From: Azospirillum endophyticum
Lineage (GTDB): Bacteria; Pseudomonadota; Alphaproteobacteria; Azospirillales; Azospirillaceae
Direction: 5' to 3'
Length of the DNA: 64,000 nucleotides
NCBI RefSeq assembly: GCF_016595245.1
Contig: NZ_JAENHM010000073.1
Location: 783,617-847,616, forward strand
Part shown: positions 57,403 through 64,000 of the stretch, one piece after another
Position numbering within the stretch: the first letter of the stretch is position 1
Layout of the letters: the number at the start of each line of letters is the position of its first letter
The notes under the pieces: generated by a model
The model's database searches: none
Told to the model about the DNA's origin: nothing
Seen by the model: the letters and a program-made list of their open reading frames with translations, nothing else
Program-made: the position numbers and the translations under genes

Positions 57403-57921
57403 TTAAGAGAGTTTACGCGGTTGCACAAAATCCGCCAGCCGCCCGGCTCCAAGCTCCAGGTCGGCCCAATGCGGCGTTTCGAAGACGAGGACGGCACAGG
57501 CGCCCGTCGGGAATTTGTCGGCCAGGGCATGGCGCAGCCCATGGTCGCCGCTGCTGGTCAGGGCGTTCGCCAGCTCGTGCAGATCCGGATTGTGCGCCAC
57601 CAGCATCAAGCCGGTCGCCTGGTCCGGCGCGTCGCGCAGCCGCTGCAGCAGCGTGCGGGCACCGCACAGATACAGGCCGCGTTCGTGCTCGACCGGCGGG
57701 TAGGGCGCGCCCATCGCCGCCATCACCCGCTTGCGCGTTTCGACCGCCCGCAAGGCGGTGGAGCACAGCACGAGGTCGATATGGGCATGGTGCTTGCCCA
57801 GATGAGCCCCGACCAGGGTGGCCGCCTTTTCCCCGCGGGCATTCAGCGGACGGTCGTGGTCGCCCAGCGACGGGTCGTCCCAGGAGGATTTGGCATGGCG
57901 CAGCAGGAACAGCGTCTTCAT
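57403..57921 (-). CDS. SixA-like histidine phosphatase
   Basis: A 172-aa phosphoglycerate-mutase-fold phosphatase. The catalytic His is in LFLLRHAKSSW (RHG/RHA motif); VLCSTALRAVETRKRV and LMLVAHNPDLHELA supply the other conserved Arg and His. SixA of E. coli removes phosphate from histidine kinases or phosphotransfer proteins; the substrate here is unknown. ATG 57921 begins exactly at the domain. It is divergent from ppk1 and upstream of the CYTH-CHAD gene on the same strand. Confidence 0.9.
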   Translation of the reverse strand: MKTLFLLRHAKSSWDDPSLGDHDRPLNARGEKAATLVGAHLGKHHAHIDLVLCSTALRAVETRKRVMAAMGAPYPPVEHERGLYLCGARTLLQRLRDAPDQATGLMLVAHNPDLHELANALTSSGDHGLRHALADKFPTGACAVLVFETPHWADLELGAGRLADFVQPRKLS

Positions 57922-58121
57922 GGCGAGGTTCTGTCGGCTGGGGAGAGGCGGGGGAAAATTCGGCACGGGAGGGCAGGGTTGGACCGCGTTGCCCTTCGTC
58001 GAATGGGAGTCCTGAAACCGTAACGCATATGGGATACTCTGTCTGCCTACCATATTAACGGTCGCCGGTGCTGCCTGAAGGCGGCCGACGGCGTTCGGAT
58101 CTCAAGATTTCAGAGGGCGAC

Positions 58122-60269
58122 GTGACTCATCTCCAGGAACTCGATTCGGTCGGTATCGAGCCGAATGCTCCGGAACGCTTCATCAATCGGGAGCTGTCGT
58201 GGCTGGCCTTCAACCAGCGCGTCCTGGACGAAGCCGCCAATCCCAACCACCCGCTGCTGGAACGGTTGCGCTTCCTGTCGATTTCGGCCAGCAATCTTGA
58301 CGAATTCTATATGGTCCGCGTCGCCGGCCTGAAAGGGCAGGTGGCCGCCGGCGTGAAGGCGCCCAGCCCGGAGAATCTGACGCCGGCCCAGCAGTTGGCA
58401 GCGGTGAAGCAGCGAATCACCGCACTGATGGAAAGCCAGCAGACCATGTGGCGTTCGCTGCGCGGCGAACTGTGCGATGCCGGAATTTCCGTCGTCAATC
58501 CCGCCGATCTCAGCGAAGGCGAGCTGGATTGGCTGGAAGCCAAGTTCCTCGACGACATCTTCCCCATCCTGACCCCCATCGCCGTCGATCCTGCCCATCC
58601 CTTCCCGTTCCTGCCGAATCTGGGTTTCTCGCTGGCGCTCCAGCTGCATGATCCGGTCAAGGGTCGGCACATCGACGCGCTGGTTCCGCTGCCGACTCAG
58701 CTGGAGCGGTTCCTGCGCCTGCCCGGCTCGGACATCCGCTTCATCCAGCTGGAAAAGGCGGTGATGCAGTTCATCGACCGCCTGTTCCCTCCGTTCCAGG
58801 TCAAGGCGCACGGCGTGTTCCGCGTGCTGCGCGACAGCGAGATCGAAATCGAGGAAGAGGCCGAAGATCTCGTCCGCACCTTCGAAAGCGCGCTGAAGCG
58901 GCGCCGGCGCGGCAGCGTCATCAGGCTCGCCACCGACAGCGGCATGGCGACCGACCTGCGCGAATTCCTGCGCCATGAGCTGAACGTCGCGTCGGACGAC
59001 GTCTTCATCCTGGACGGCCTGATCGGCCTGACCGACACCAAGCAGCTGATCGTCGACGAGCGGCCCGATCTGGTCTTCCGCCCCTTCAACGCGCGGTTCC
59101 CCGAACGGATTCGCGATTTCGGCGGCGATTGCTTCGCTGCAATCCGCCACAAGGATATCGTCGTCCACCATCCGTACGAGTCCTTCGATGTGGTGGTGCA
59201 GTTCATCCGTCAGGCGGCGCGCGACCCGCAGGTGGTGGCGATCAAGCAGACGCTCTACCGCACCAGCAAGGACAGCCCCATCGTGGCGGCGCTGATCGAG
59301 GCGGCGGAGGCCGGCAAGTCGGTGACCGCGCTGGTCGAATTGAAGGCCCGCTTCGACGAGGAAGCGAACATCCGCTGGGCGCGCGACCTCGAACGCGCCG
59401 GTGCCCAGGTGGTCTACGGCTTCGTCGACCTGAAGACCCACGCCAAGGTTTCGCTGGTGGTTCGGCGCGAGAAGAAGGCACTGCGCAGCTACGTCCATTT
59501 CGGGACTGGCAACTATCACCCGATCACGGCGAAGGTCTACACCGACCTGTCCTTCTTCACCTGCGATCCGGCACTGTGCCACGATGCCGCAGTCATGTTC
59601 AACTTCATGACCGGTTACGCCACGCCGAAGGTGCTGGAGAAGATCGCCATCGCGCCGATCACCCTGCGCCAGCGCCTGTCCGACCTGATCGAGGCGGAGA
59701 TCGCCCATGCCGCCGCCGGCCGGCCGGCCTCGATCTGGGTGAAGCTGAACTCCCTGGTCGATCCGGTCATCATCGACAAGCTGTACAAGGCGTCCCAGGC
59801 CGGGGTGCAGATCGACATGATCATCCGCGGCATCTGCTGCCTGCGACCGGGTGTGAAGGGGCTGTCGGAGAATATCCGGGTACGCAGCATCGTCGGCCGT
59901 TTCCTGGAACATGGGCGCGTCATCTGCTTCGGCAACGGCCATGGCCTTCCCAGCAATCAGGCGAAGGTGTTCATCTCCTCGGCCGATTGGATGACCCGCA
60001 ACCTGGACCGCCGGATCGAGACGCTGGTGCCCATCGAGAATCCGACGGTGCATGAACAGGTGATCGACCAGATCATGGTCGCGAACATGAAGGATGATGC
60101 AAGCACCTGGAAGCTCGGCCCCGATGGCGTGTACCATCGCGTGAAGGCTGGGCCGGACGCTTTCAGCGCCCATAATTACTTCATGACCAACCCCAGCCTG
60201 TCGGGCCGGGGCAGTGCGCTCGCCAGCAAACGGACGCCGCCGCGGCTGATGCTGCATACGGTGCCGTGA
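58122..60269 (+). CDS. ppk1: Polyphosphate kinase 1
   Basis: A 715-aa enzyme that reversibly polymerises ATP gamma-phosphate into polyphosphate. ERFINRELSWLAFNQRVLDEA at the start, the autophosphorylated-His region IVVHHPYESFDVVVQF, LVELKARFDEEANIRWARDLE and DWMTRNLDRRIETL are all family hallmarks. I chose GTG 58122 because AGAGGG lies 4-5 nt upstream; GTG 58068 would add 18 residues. ppx follows 23 nt later, giving the usual make/degrade pair. Confidence 0.97.
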   Translation: MTHLQELDSVGIEPNAPERFINRELSWLAFNQRVLDEAANPNHPLLERLRFLSISASNLDEFYMVRVAGLKGQVAAGVKAPSPENLTPAQQLAAVKQRITALMESQQTMWRSLRGELCDAGISVVNPADLSEGELDWLEAKFLDDIFPILTPIAVDPAHPFPFLPNLGFSLALQLHDPVKGRHIDALVPLPTQLERFLRLPGSDIRFIQLEKAVMQFIDRLFPPFQVKAHGVFRVLRDSEIEIEEEAEDLVRTFESALKRRRRGSVIRLATDSGMATDLREFLRHELNVASDDVFILDGLIGLTDTKQLIVDERPDLVFRPFNARFPERIRDFGGDCFAAIRHKDIVVHHPYESFDVVVQFIRQAARDPQVVAIKQTLYRTSKDSPIVAALIEAAEAGKSVTALVELKARFDEEANIRWARDLERAGAQVVYGFVDLKTHAKVSLVVRREKKALRSYVHFGTGNYHPITAKVYTDLSFFTCDPALCHDAAVMFNFMTGYATPKVLEKIAIAPITLRQRLSDLIEAEIAHAAAGRPASIWVKLNSLVDPVIIDKLYKASQAGVQIDMIIRGICCLRPGVKGLSENIRVRSIVGRFLEHGRVICFGNGHGLPSNQAKVFISSADWMTRNLDRRIETLVPIENPTVHEQVIDQIMVANMKDDASTWKLGPDGVYHRVKAGPDAFSAHNYFMTNPSLSGRGSALASKRTPPRLMLHTVP

Positions 60270-60292
60270 GAATGGGCGACTGGAGCGAGAGT

Positions 60293-61810
60293 ATGAACAA
60301 CGACAAACGCGCGACCGCGATCCCGGGCATGGCAGCGGAGCGCGTGGGCGTGATCGACATCGGGTCCAACTCCATCCGTCTGGTCGTCTATGACGGTCTG
60401 ACCCGCTCGCCGCTCGCCCTGTTCAACGAGAAGGTGCTGTGCGGCCTGGGCCGCGGCGTGGAGAAATCCGGCCTGCTGAACCCCGACGGCGTCGCCCAGG
60501 GGCTGGTGGCGCTCGAGCGGTTCGCGATGCTGGCGCGGGGCATGCGCGTCGGCCGGCTGGACGTGATCGCCACCGCCGCGGTGCGCGATGCCGGAGACGG
60601 CGCCGCATTCGTCGACGCCATCCGGCGTCGGACCGGTCTGACCGTGCGCGTCATCAGCGGCGAGGAGGAGGCCAGGCTGTCGGCCATGGGCGTGCTGTCC
60701 GGCACCCCCGGCGCCGACGGGCTCGTCGGCGATCTCGGCGGCGGCAGCCTGGAACTGGTGACGCTCGACCGTGGCGTGATCGGCAAGCAGGTGACGCTGC
60801 CGCTCGGTCCGCTGCGGCTGATGGAGGTCGGGTCCACCAAGGGCGGCCCGACGAAGCTGATCGACCAGCATCTGGAATCGCTGTCCTGGCTGCCGGACAT
60901 GAAGGGGCGGCCCTTCTATCCGGTCGGCGGCAGCTGGCGCGCCATCGCCAAGCTGCACATGGAGCAGTCGGGTCATCCGCTTCACATCATCCACCACTAT
61001 ACCATCCCCTCGGGTGACGCCCGGGAGTTTACCGGGCTGATCGGCCGGCAGAGCCGCTCGTCGCTAGAGAAGATGGCGGGATCGCGCCGCCGGCTCGACA
61101 CGCTGCCCTTCGCCGGACTGGTGCTGGAGCGGCTGTTGCGGATTGCCCAGCCGTCGAAGCTGGTCTTCTCCGCCTACGGCCTGCGCGAGGGGCATCTCTA
61201 TTCGCTGCTGTCGCCGGAGGGCCGGCGCGAGGACCCGCTGATGGCCTCGGCCGCCGATTGGGCCAGCCGCTTCGTGCGGATGGGCGACCCGGCTCTGCTG
61301 ATGTCCTGGACCGCCGGACTCTTCGCCGGCGAGGACGACAACGCCATCCGCCTGCGCCACGCCGCGTGCCTGTTGAGCGATGTCGGCTGGGCCGATCATC
61401 CCGACTACCGCGCAGAGCATGCCTTCCTGCGCGTGCTGCGCTATCCGTTTCCGGCGCTGGACCATGACGAGCGTGCTTTCCTCGCGCTCGCCGCCCATGC
61501 CCGCTATGCCGGAACCATCGATGCGCCTCTGACCGCCGCCACCCGGACGCTGGTGACGGAAGGGCAGGGGATGAAGGCGCTCGTCCTGGGATTGGCGCTC
61601 CGTCTTGCCCATACCCTTTCGGGCGGAGCCACTGCATTGCTGGAGCGCACCAGCCTGAAGGTCGGCGACGGCCGCGTCGTGCTGAGTCTGCCCGACGACG
61701 GCAGCGTTCCCTCCGGCGAAGCGGTTCAGCGCCGCATCGATGCGCTCGCCAAGGCGATGAACGTGAAGGGGGACGTGGTCCAGCCGCTGCGGCCACAGGC
61801 GGCGGAGTAG
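60293..61810 (+). CDS. ppx: Exopolyphosphatase
   Basis: A 505-aa Ppx/GppA-family phosphatase that trims phosphate from polyphosphate or converts pppGpp. Actin-fold motifs are GVIDIGSNSIRLVVYD, VISGEEEARLSAMGVL and LVGDLGGGSLELVTLD. The C-terminal half is an HD-like helical region (LRHAACLLSDVGWADHP). ATG 60293 has GGAG 8 nt upstream; GTG 60266 and ATG 60272 are in frame earlier. It follows ppk1 in one operon. Confidence 0.96.
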   Translation: MNNDKRATAIPGMAAERVGVIDIGSNSIRLVVYDGLTRSPLALFNEKVLCGLGRGVEKSGLLNPDGVAQGLVALERFAMLARGMRVGRLDVIATAAVRDAGDGAAFVDAIRRRTGLTVRVISGEEEARLSAMGVLSGTPGADGLVGDLGGGSLELVTLDRGVIGKQVTLPLGPLRLMEVGSTKGGPTKLIDQHLESLSWLPDMKGRPFYPVGGSWRAIAKLHMEQSGHPLHIIHHYTIPSGDAREFTGLIGRQSRSSLEKMAGSRRRLDTLPFAGLVLERLLRIAQPSKLVFSAYGLREGHLYSLLSPEGRREDPLMASAADWASRFVRMGDPALLMSWTAGLFAGEDDNAIRLRHAACLLSDVGWADHPDYRAEHAFLRVLRYPFPALDHDERAFLALAAHARYAGTIDAPLTAATRTLVTEGQGMKALVLGLALRLAHTLSGGATALLERTSLKVGDGRVVLSLPDDGSVPSGEAVQRRIDALAKAMNVKGDVVQPLRPQAAE

Positions 61811-61867
61811 GATCCGGAGCAGAAGAGTTGGGCCGCCGGCCGACAAACGGCGAGCGGCCCGGCTCCG

Positions 61868-62632
61868 TCAGGTTCGGGTTATGGAGACGCCGCCGTCCGC
61901 CAGCAATGCCGTCCCGGTGGTGAAGCTCGAGGCGTCCGATGCCAGGAAAAGTGCCGCCTGCGCAATCTCACGCGGCGCGGCGAGGCGCTTCAACGCATGG
62001 AGCCCTTTGACGAAAGCCAGCGCTTCCGGCGTGTTCGAGACGGCTCGCCCCATGGGCGTGTCAGTGCCGCCCGGCAGCAAGGCATTGGCGCGGATGCCCT
62101 GCGGCCCATGTTCAGCCGCGATCACCTGTACCAACCCGATCAGCCCGGCCTTGCTCGCTGCATAGGCGGCCATTCCGGGAAAGCCGACTGTGTGGCCGAC
62201 GAATGTCGAGGTGAAAACAAGCGATCCGCCGCCACGGGCGATCATCGCCGGAATCTGGTGTTTGGCGGCATGGAAAGCACTGGTCAGATTGGTGTCGATC
62301 ACCTCGTGCCACATCTCAGCCGCCATCTCCGAAACCGGTATCTGCGCACCGGTCGTGCCGGCATTGTTGAAGGCGACGTCAAGACCGCCGAAATGGCCGG
62401 TGGCGATCCGCACCGCGTCACGCGCGACCTCCGCATCCTTCACGTCGCCGGCCACGGCGATGGCCTCCGCGCCGTTATCCCTGATTTCGTCGACCAACTG
62501 GTCCAGTTCGGCGCGCCTGCGTGCCACGAGGACGAGTTGCGCGCCGTTCTCCGCGAACAGCCGGGCCGCCTCACGTCCGATTCCGGAACTGGCGCCTGTG
62601 ACGATTGCAATCTTTCCTTCGAGCTGTCCCAT
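61868..62632 (-). CDS. Short-chain dehydrogenase/reductase (SDR)
   Basis: A 254-aa classical SDR. The cofactor motif is VTGASSGIGREA, NNAG is in VAFNNAGTT, the catalytic Ser is in VFTSTFVG, and YAASK carries Tyr and Lys. The Arg-Arg after strand 2 (VARRRAELDQL) suggests NADP preference. The substrate is unknown. ATG 62632 has GGAG 7 nt upstream; ATG 62638 is the alternative. It faces away from the IS30 element, and the 217-nt gap between them holds the element's probable left end. Confidence 0.92.
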   Translation of the reverse strand: MGQLEGKIAIVTGASSGIGREAARLFAENGAQLVLVARRRAELDQLVDEIRDNGAEAIAVAGDVKDAEVARDAVRIATGHFGGLDVAFNNAGTTGAQIPVSEMAAEMWHEVIDTNLTSAFHAAKHQIPAMIARGGGSLVFTSTFVGHTVGFPGMAAYAASKAGLIGLVQVIAAEHGPQGIRANALLPGGTDTPMGRAVSNTPEALAFVKGLHALKRLAAPREIAQAALFLASDASSFTTGTALLADGGVSITRT

Positions 62633-62788
62633 TGTCATTCTCCATGGTGACGTATGGCCCGAGGGTTGCGAACAACGCCATGGTCCGGCTATCCGGTTCT
62701 TGCTTTCGAATTCGCAAGACCGAAACCACGGCAGGACCGATTTATTTTCCATAACCTAACTTATGTGTTTTTTGTGTGTAAGCGGGGT

Positions 62789-63863
62789 GGGTTCTATTCT
62801 GAAGTGCAACTTTCTTGTAAGCACAGGGGTTTACGGGTGGTGAGCGCTGATGGGTGAACAGTATTCGCAGATCGATTTTGCCGAGCGGCGCCGCATCCAG
62901 GACATGCACGACGCCAAGATGCCGGTGACAGCGATCGCGGCGGCTCTGAGTCGTCACCGCTCGACCATCCACCGGGAGCTCCGGCGCAACTTCTATCACG
63001 ACCCGTTCCGGGATCGCTGGGGCAAGGAGTACAAGGGTTACTTCTGCACCAGCGCCCAGAAGTATGCGCGGGATCGACGTGCACGGCGTCGACTGAAGCT
63101 GGCGCTCAAGCCAGCTCTGCGCGATCACGTTATCGCCAAGCTGCACGAGGGCTGGTCGCCACAACAGATTGCCGGCCGTCTCAAGGTGGATGCGCCTCAT
63201 GGTGAGACCGTGTCTCACGAGACGATCTACCGCTTCATCTATGGCTCGGAAGGCAAAGCCCTCAATCTCTATGCACTTTTGGCCGTCGCCCGGCGTCGGC
63301 GCCGCAAGCGCATGGGTCGCAAACCACGCAGCAGTCCGATCCCCGCCGAGCGCTCGATCGCCAATCGTCCGGCCGAGGTGGAAACCCGGCAGAGTTTCGG
63401 ACACTGGGAATGTGACTTGGTGATCTTCAGCCCTCAGTTCGGCAAGTCCAACATCACGTCTCTTCAGGAGCGTCAGAGCCGCTATCACATCCTCATCGCC
63501 AATGAGGACCGCCGCTCGGCCGAAGTGATCAGCCGGATTGCTGCAGCGCTTGACGAATTTCCCCGTCATGCATGCCAGACCATTACGTTCGACCGGGGAA
63601 CTGAGTTCCTATCCTACAAGAAGCTATCGATGGACAGTTACTTCTGCAATCCGCACAGCCCTTGGCAGAAAGGTGGCGTCGAGAATGCCAACGGACGCTT
63701 GCGGCGGTATTTGCCTCTAGGCATTCCCGTGGTGGAGCGCAATGGTTTGGCACTTTCCGCCCTTACGAAACGGCTCAACGACACACCGCGCCGCTGCCTT
63801 GACTACAGGACACCAGCCGAGGTCTTTGCAGCCAATCTGGCGGATTCGAAGATTGGGCGGTAG
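62789..63863 (+). mobile_element. IS30-family insertion sequence (ends not fully defined)
   Basis: The element contains one complete transposase gene. Its left end probably lies near 62790-62815, where TTCTGAAGTGCAACTTTC resembles the terminal repeats of IS30-family elements. No matching inverted repeat is visible in the 137 nt after the transposase stop, so the right end is either beyond the window or lost. The start and end given here are approximate. The base composition between 62750 and 62830 is more AT-rich than its surroundings. Confidence 0.6.
62850..63863 (+). CDS. IS30-family transposase
   Basis: A 337-aa DDE transposase with an N-terminal helix-turn-helix (ERRRIQDMHDAKMPVTAIAAALSRHRSTIHREL). 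The catalytic residues are D189 (GHWECDLVIF), D248 (ITFDRGTEF) and E278 (WQKGGVENANGRLRRYLP), spaced as in IS30. The frame is intact from ATG 62850 to the TAG at 63861-63863, so it may be active if both ends exist. Confidence 0.93.
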   Translation: MGEQYSQIDFAERRRIQDMHDAKMPVTAIAAALSRHRSTIHRELRRNFYHDPFRDRWGKEYKGYFCTSAQKYARDRRARRRLKLALKPALRDHVIAKLHEGWSPQQIAGRLKVDAPHGETVSHETIYRFIYGSEGKALNLYALLAVARRRRRKRMGRKPRSSPIPAERSIANRPAEVETRQSFGHWECDLVIFSPQFGKSNITSLQERQSRYHILIANEDRRSAEVISRIAAALDEFPRHACQTITFDRGTEFLSYKKLSMDSYFCNPHSPWQKGGVENANGRLRRYLPLGIPVVERNGLALSALTKRLNDTPRRCLDYRTPAEVFAANLADSKIGR

Positions 63864-63933
63864 ATATCAACATCGACGGAACAGCGAGAGAGGCCGAGAC
63901 GCTAACAAGTCTCCCCTGCCCCGTCGCTCGCAC

Positions 63934-64000
63934 CGGTGGGTCCACAGGCTTGATCCGCCCTCGCGATGGGGGCGTGCGGATCAAGCCTGTGGACCCACCG
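63934..64000. repeat. 67-bp palindrome with perfect 25-bp arms
   Basis: CGGTGGGTCCACAGGCTTGA... (63934-63958) and its exact complement (63976-64000) enclose a 17-nt loop with a GCCC/GGGC dyad. The structure reaches the last base of the window, so it may be longer. It lies 70 nt beyond the IS30 transposase. The 70 nt in between carries no gene. Confidence 0.8.

Overview
The window is high-GC alphaproteobacterial chromosome, most like Azospirillum or a close relative in the Rhodospirillales. This is inferred from the gene set: a homospermidine synthase, hopanoid genes hpnC-hpnD-hpnE, surE-pcm-nlpD, yajC-secD-secF, LptD, and a histidine kinase with an ethylene-receptor-type sensor. Almost all of it is housekeeping DNA with dense short operons. 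Foreign or decayed DNA is limited to an IS30-family element at the right edge, two long palindromic repeats and a short dehydrogenase remnant. No rRNA, tRNA or CRISPR array was seen.
Layout, left to right. 1-6.6 kb: the 3' end of glycogen phosphorylase; asd preceded by a tiny Thr/Lys-rich reading frame that looks like an attenuator leader; prfC; and an ethylene-binding-type sensor kinase with an overlapping single-domain response regulator. 6.6-16.1 kb (minus strand): a transglutaminase, an ATP-grasp/alpha-E fusion and a transglutaminase-DUF2126 protein, interrupted by a RoxA-like di-haem cytochrome c lipoprotein. 16-22.3 kb: two exported or unknown proteins, an aldose-1-epimerase and a large zinc-ribbon Ser/Thr kinase. 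22.3-28.3 kb: a periplasmic cyclophilin, a 121-bp double-hairpin repeat, then ydbH-ynbE-ydbL (envelope lipid bridge) overlapping a TPR/O-GlcNAc-transferase-like gene. 28.4-34 kb (minus): lptD, homospermidine synthase and ornithine decarboxylase; the decarboxylase has a structured, terminator-containing leader.
34.2-41.2 kb: acireductone dioxygenase, an MFS exporter, serS-surE-pcm-nlpD and a DUF815 ATPase. 41.4-45.6 kb: yajC, secD, secF, a Mth938/NDUFAF3-like gene and an AbrB/PemK-type toxin-antitoxin pair with a readable promoter-operator. 45.6-50.5 kb: sodB, hpnE-hpnD-hpnC, and divergently a degenerate squalene-synthase homologue of the NDUFAF6 type. 50.5-57.9 kb: trmFO, an orphan nucleotidyltransferase, a Thr-rich lipoprotein, uvrA, a CYTH-CHAD protein and a SixA-like phosphatase. 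58.1-61.8 kb: ppk1 and ppx. The window ends with a short-chain dehydrogenase and the IS30 transposase followed by a 25-bp-arm palindrome.
Three functional groupings stand out. Polyphosphate metabolism is dense in one block (CYTH-CHAD, SixA-like, ppk1, ppx). Polyamine synthesis runs from ornithine to putrescine to homospermidine. Envelope biogenesis recurs (lptD, ydbH-ynbE-ydbL, hopanoids, secDF, nlpD). The best candidates for new biology are the leader in front of asd, the ethylene-receptor-like two-component pair, the decarboxylase leader RNA, the 23.1-kb palindromic element abutting a ribosome binding site, and the RoxA-like gene embedded in the transglutaminase/ATP-grasp locus.
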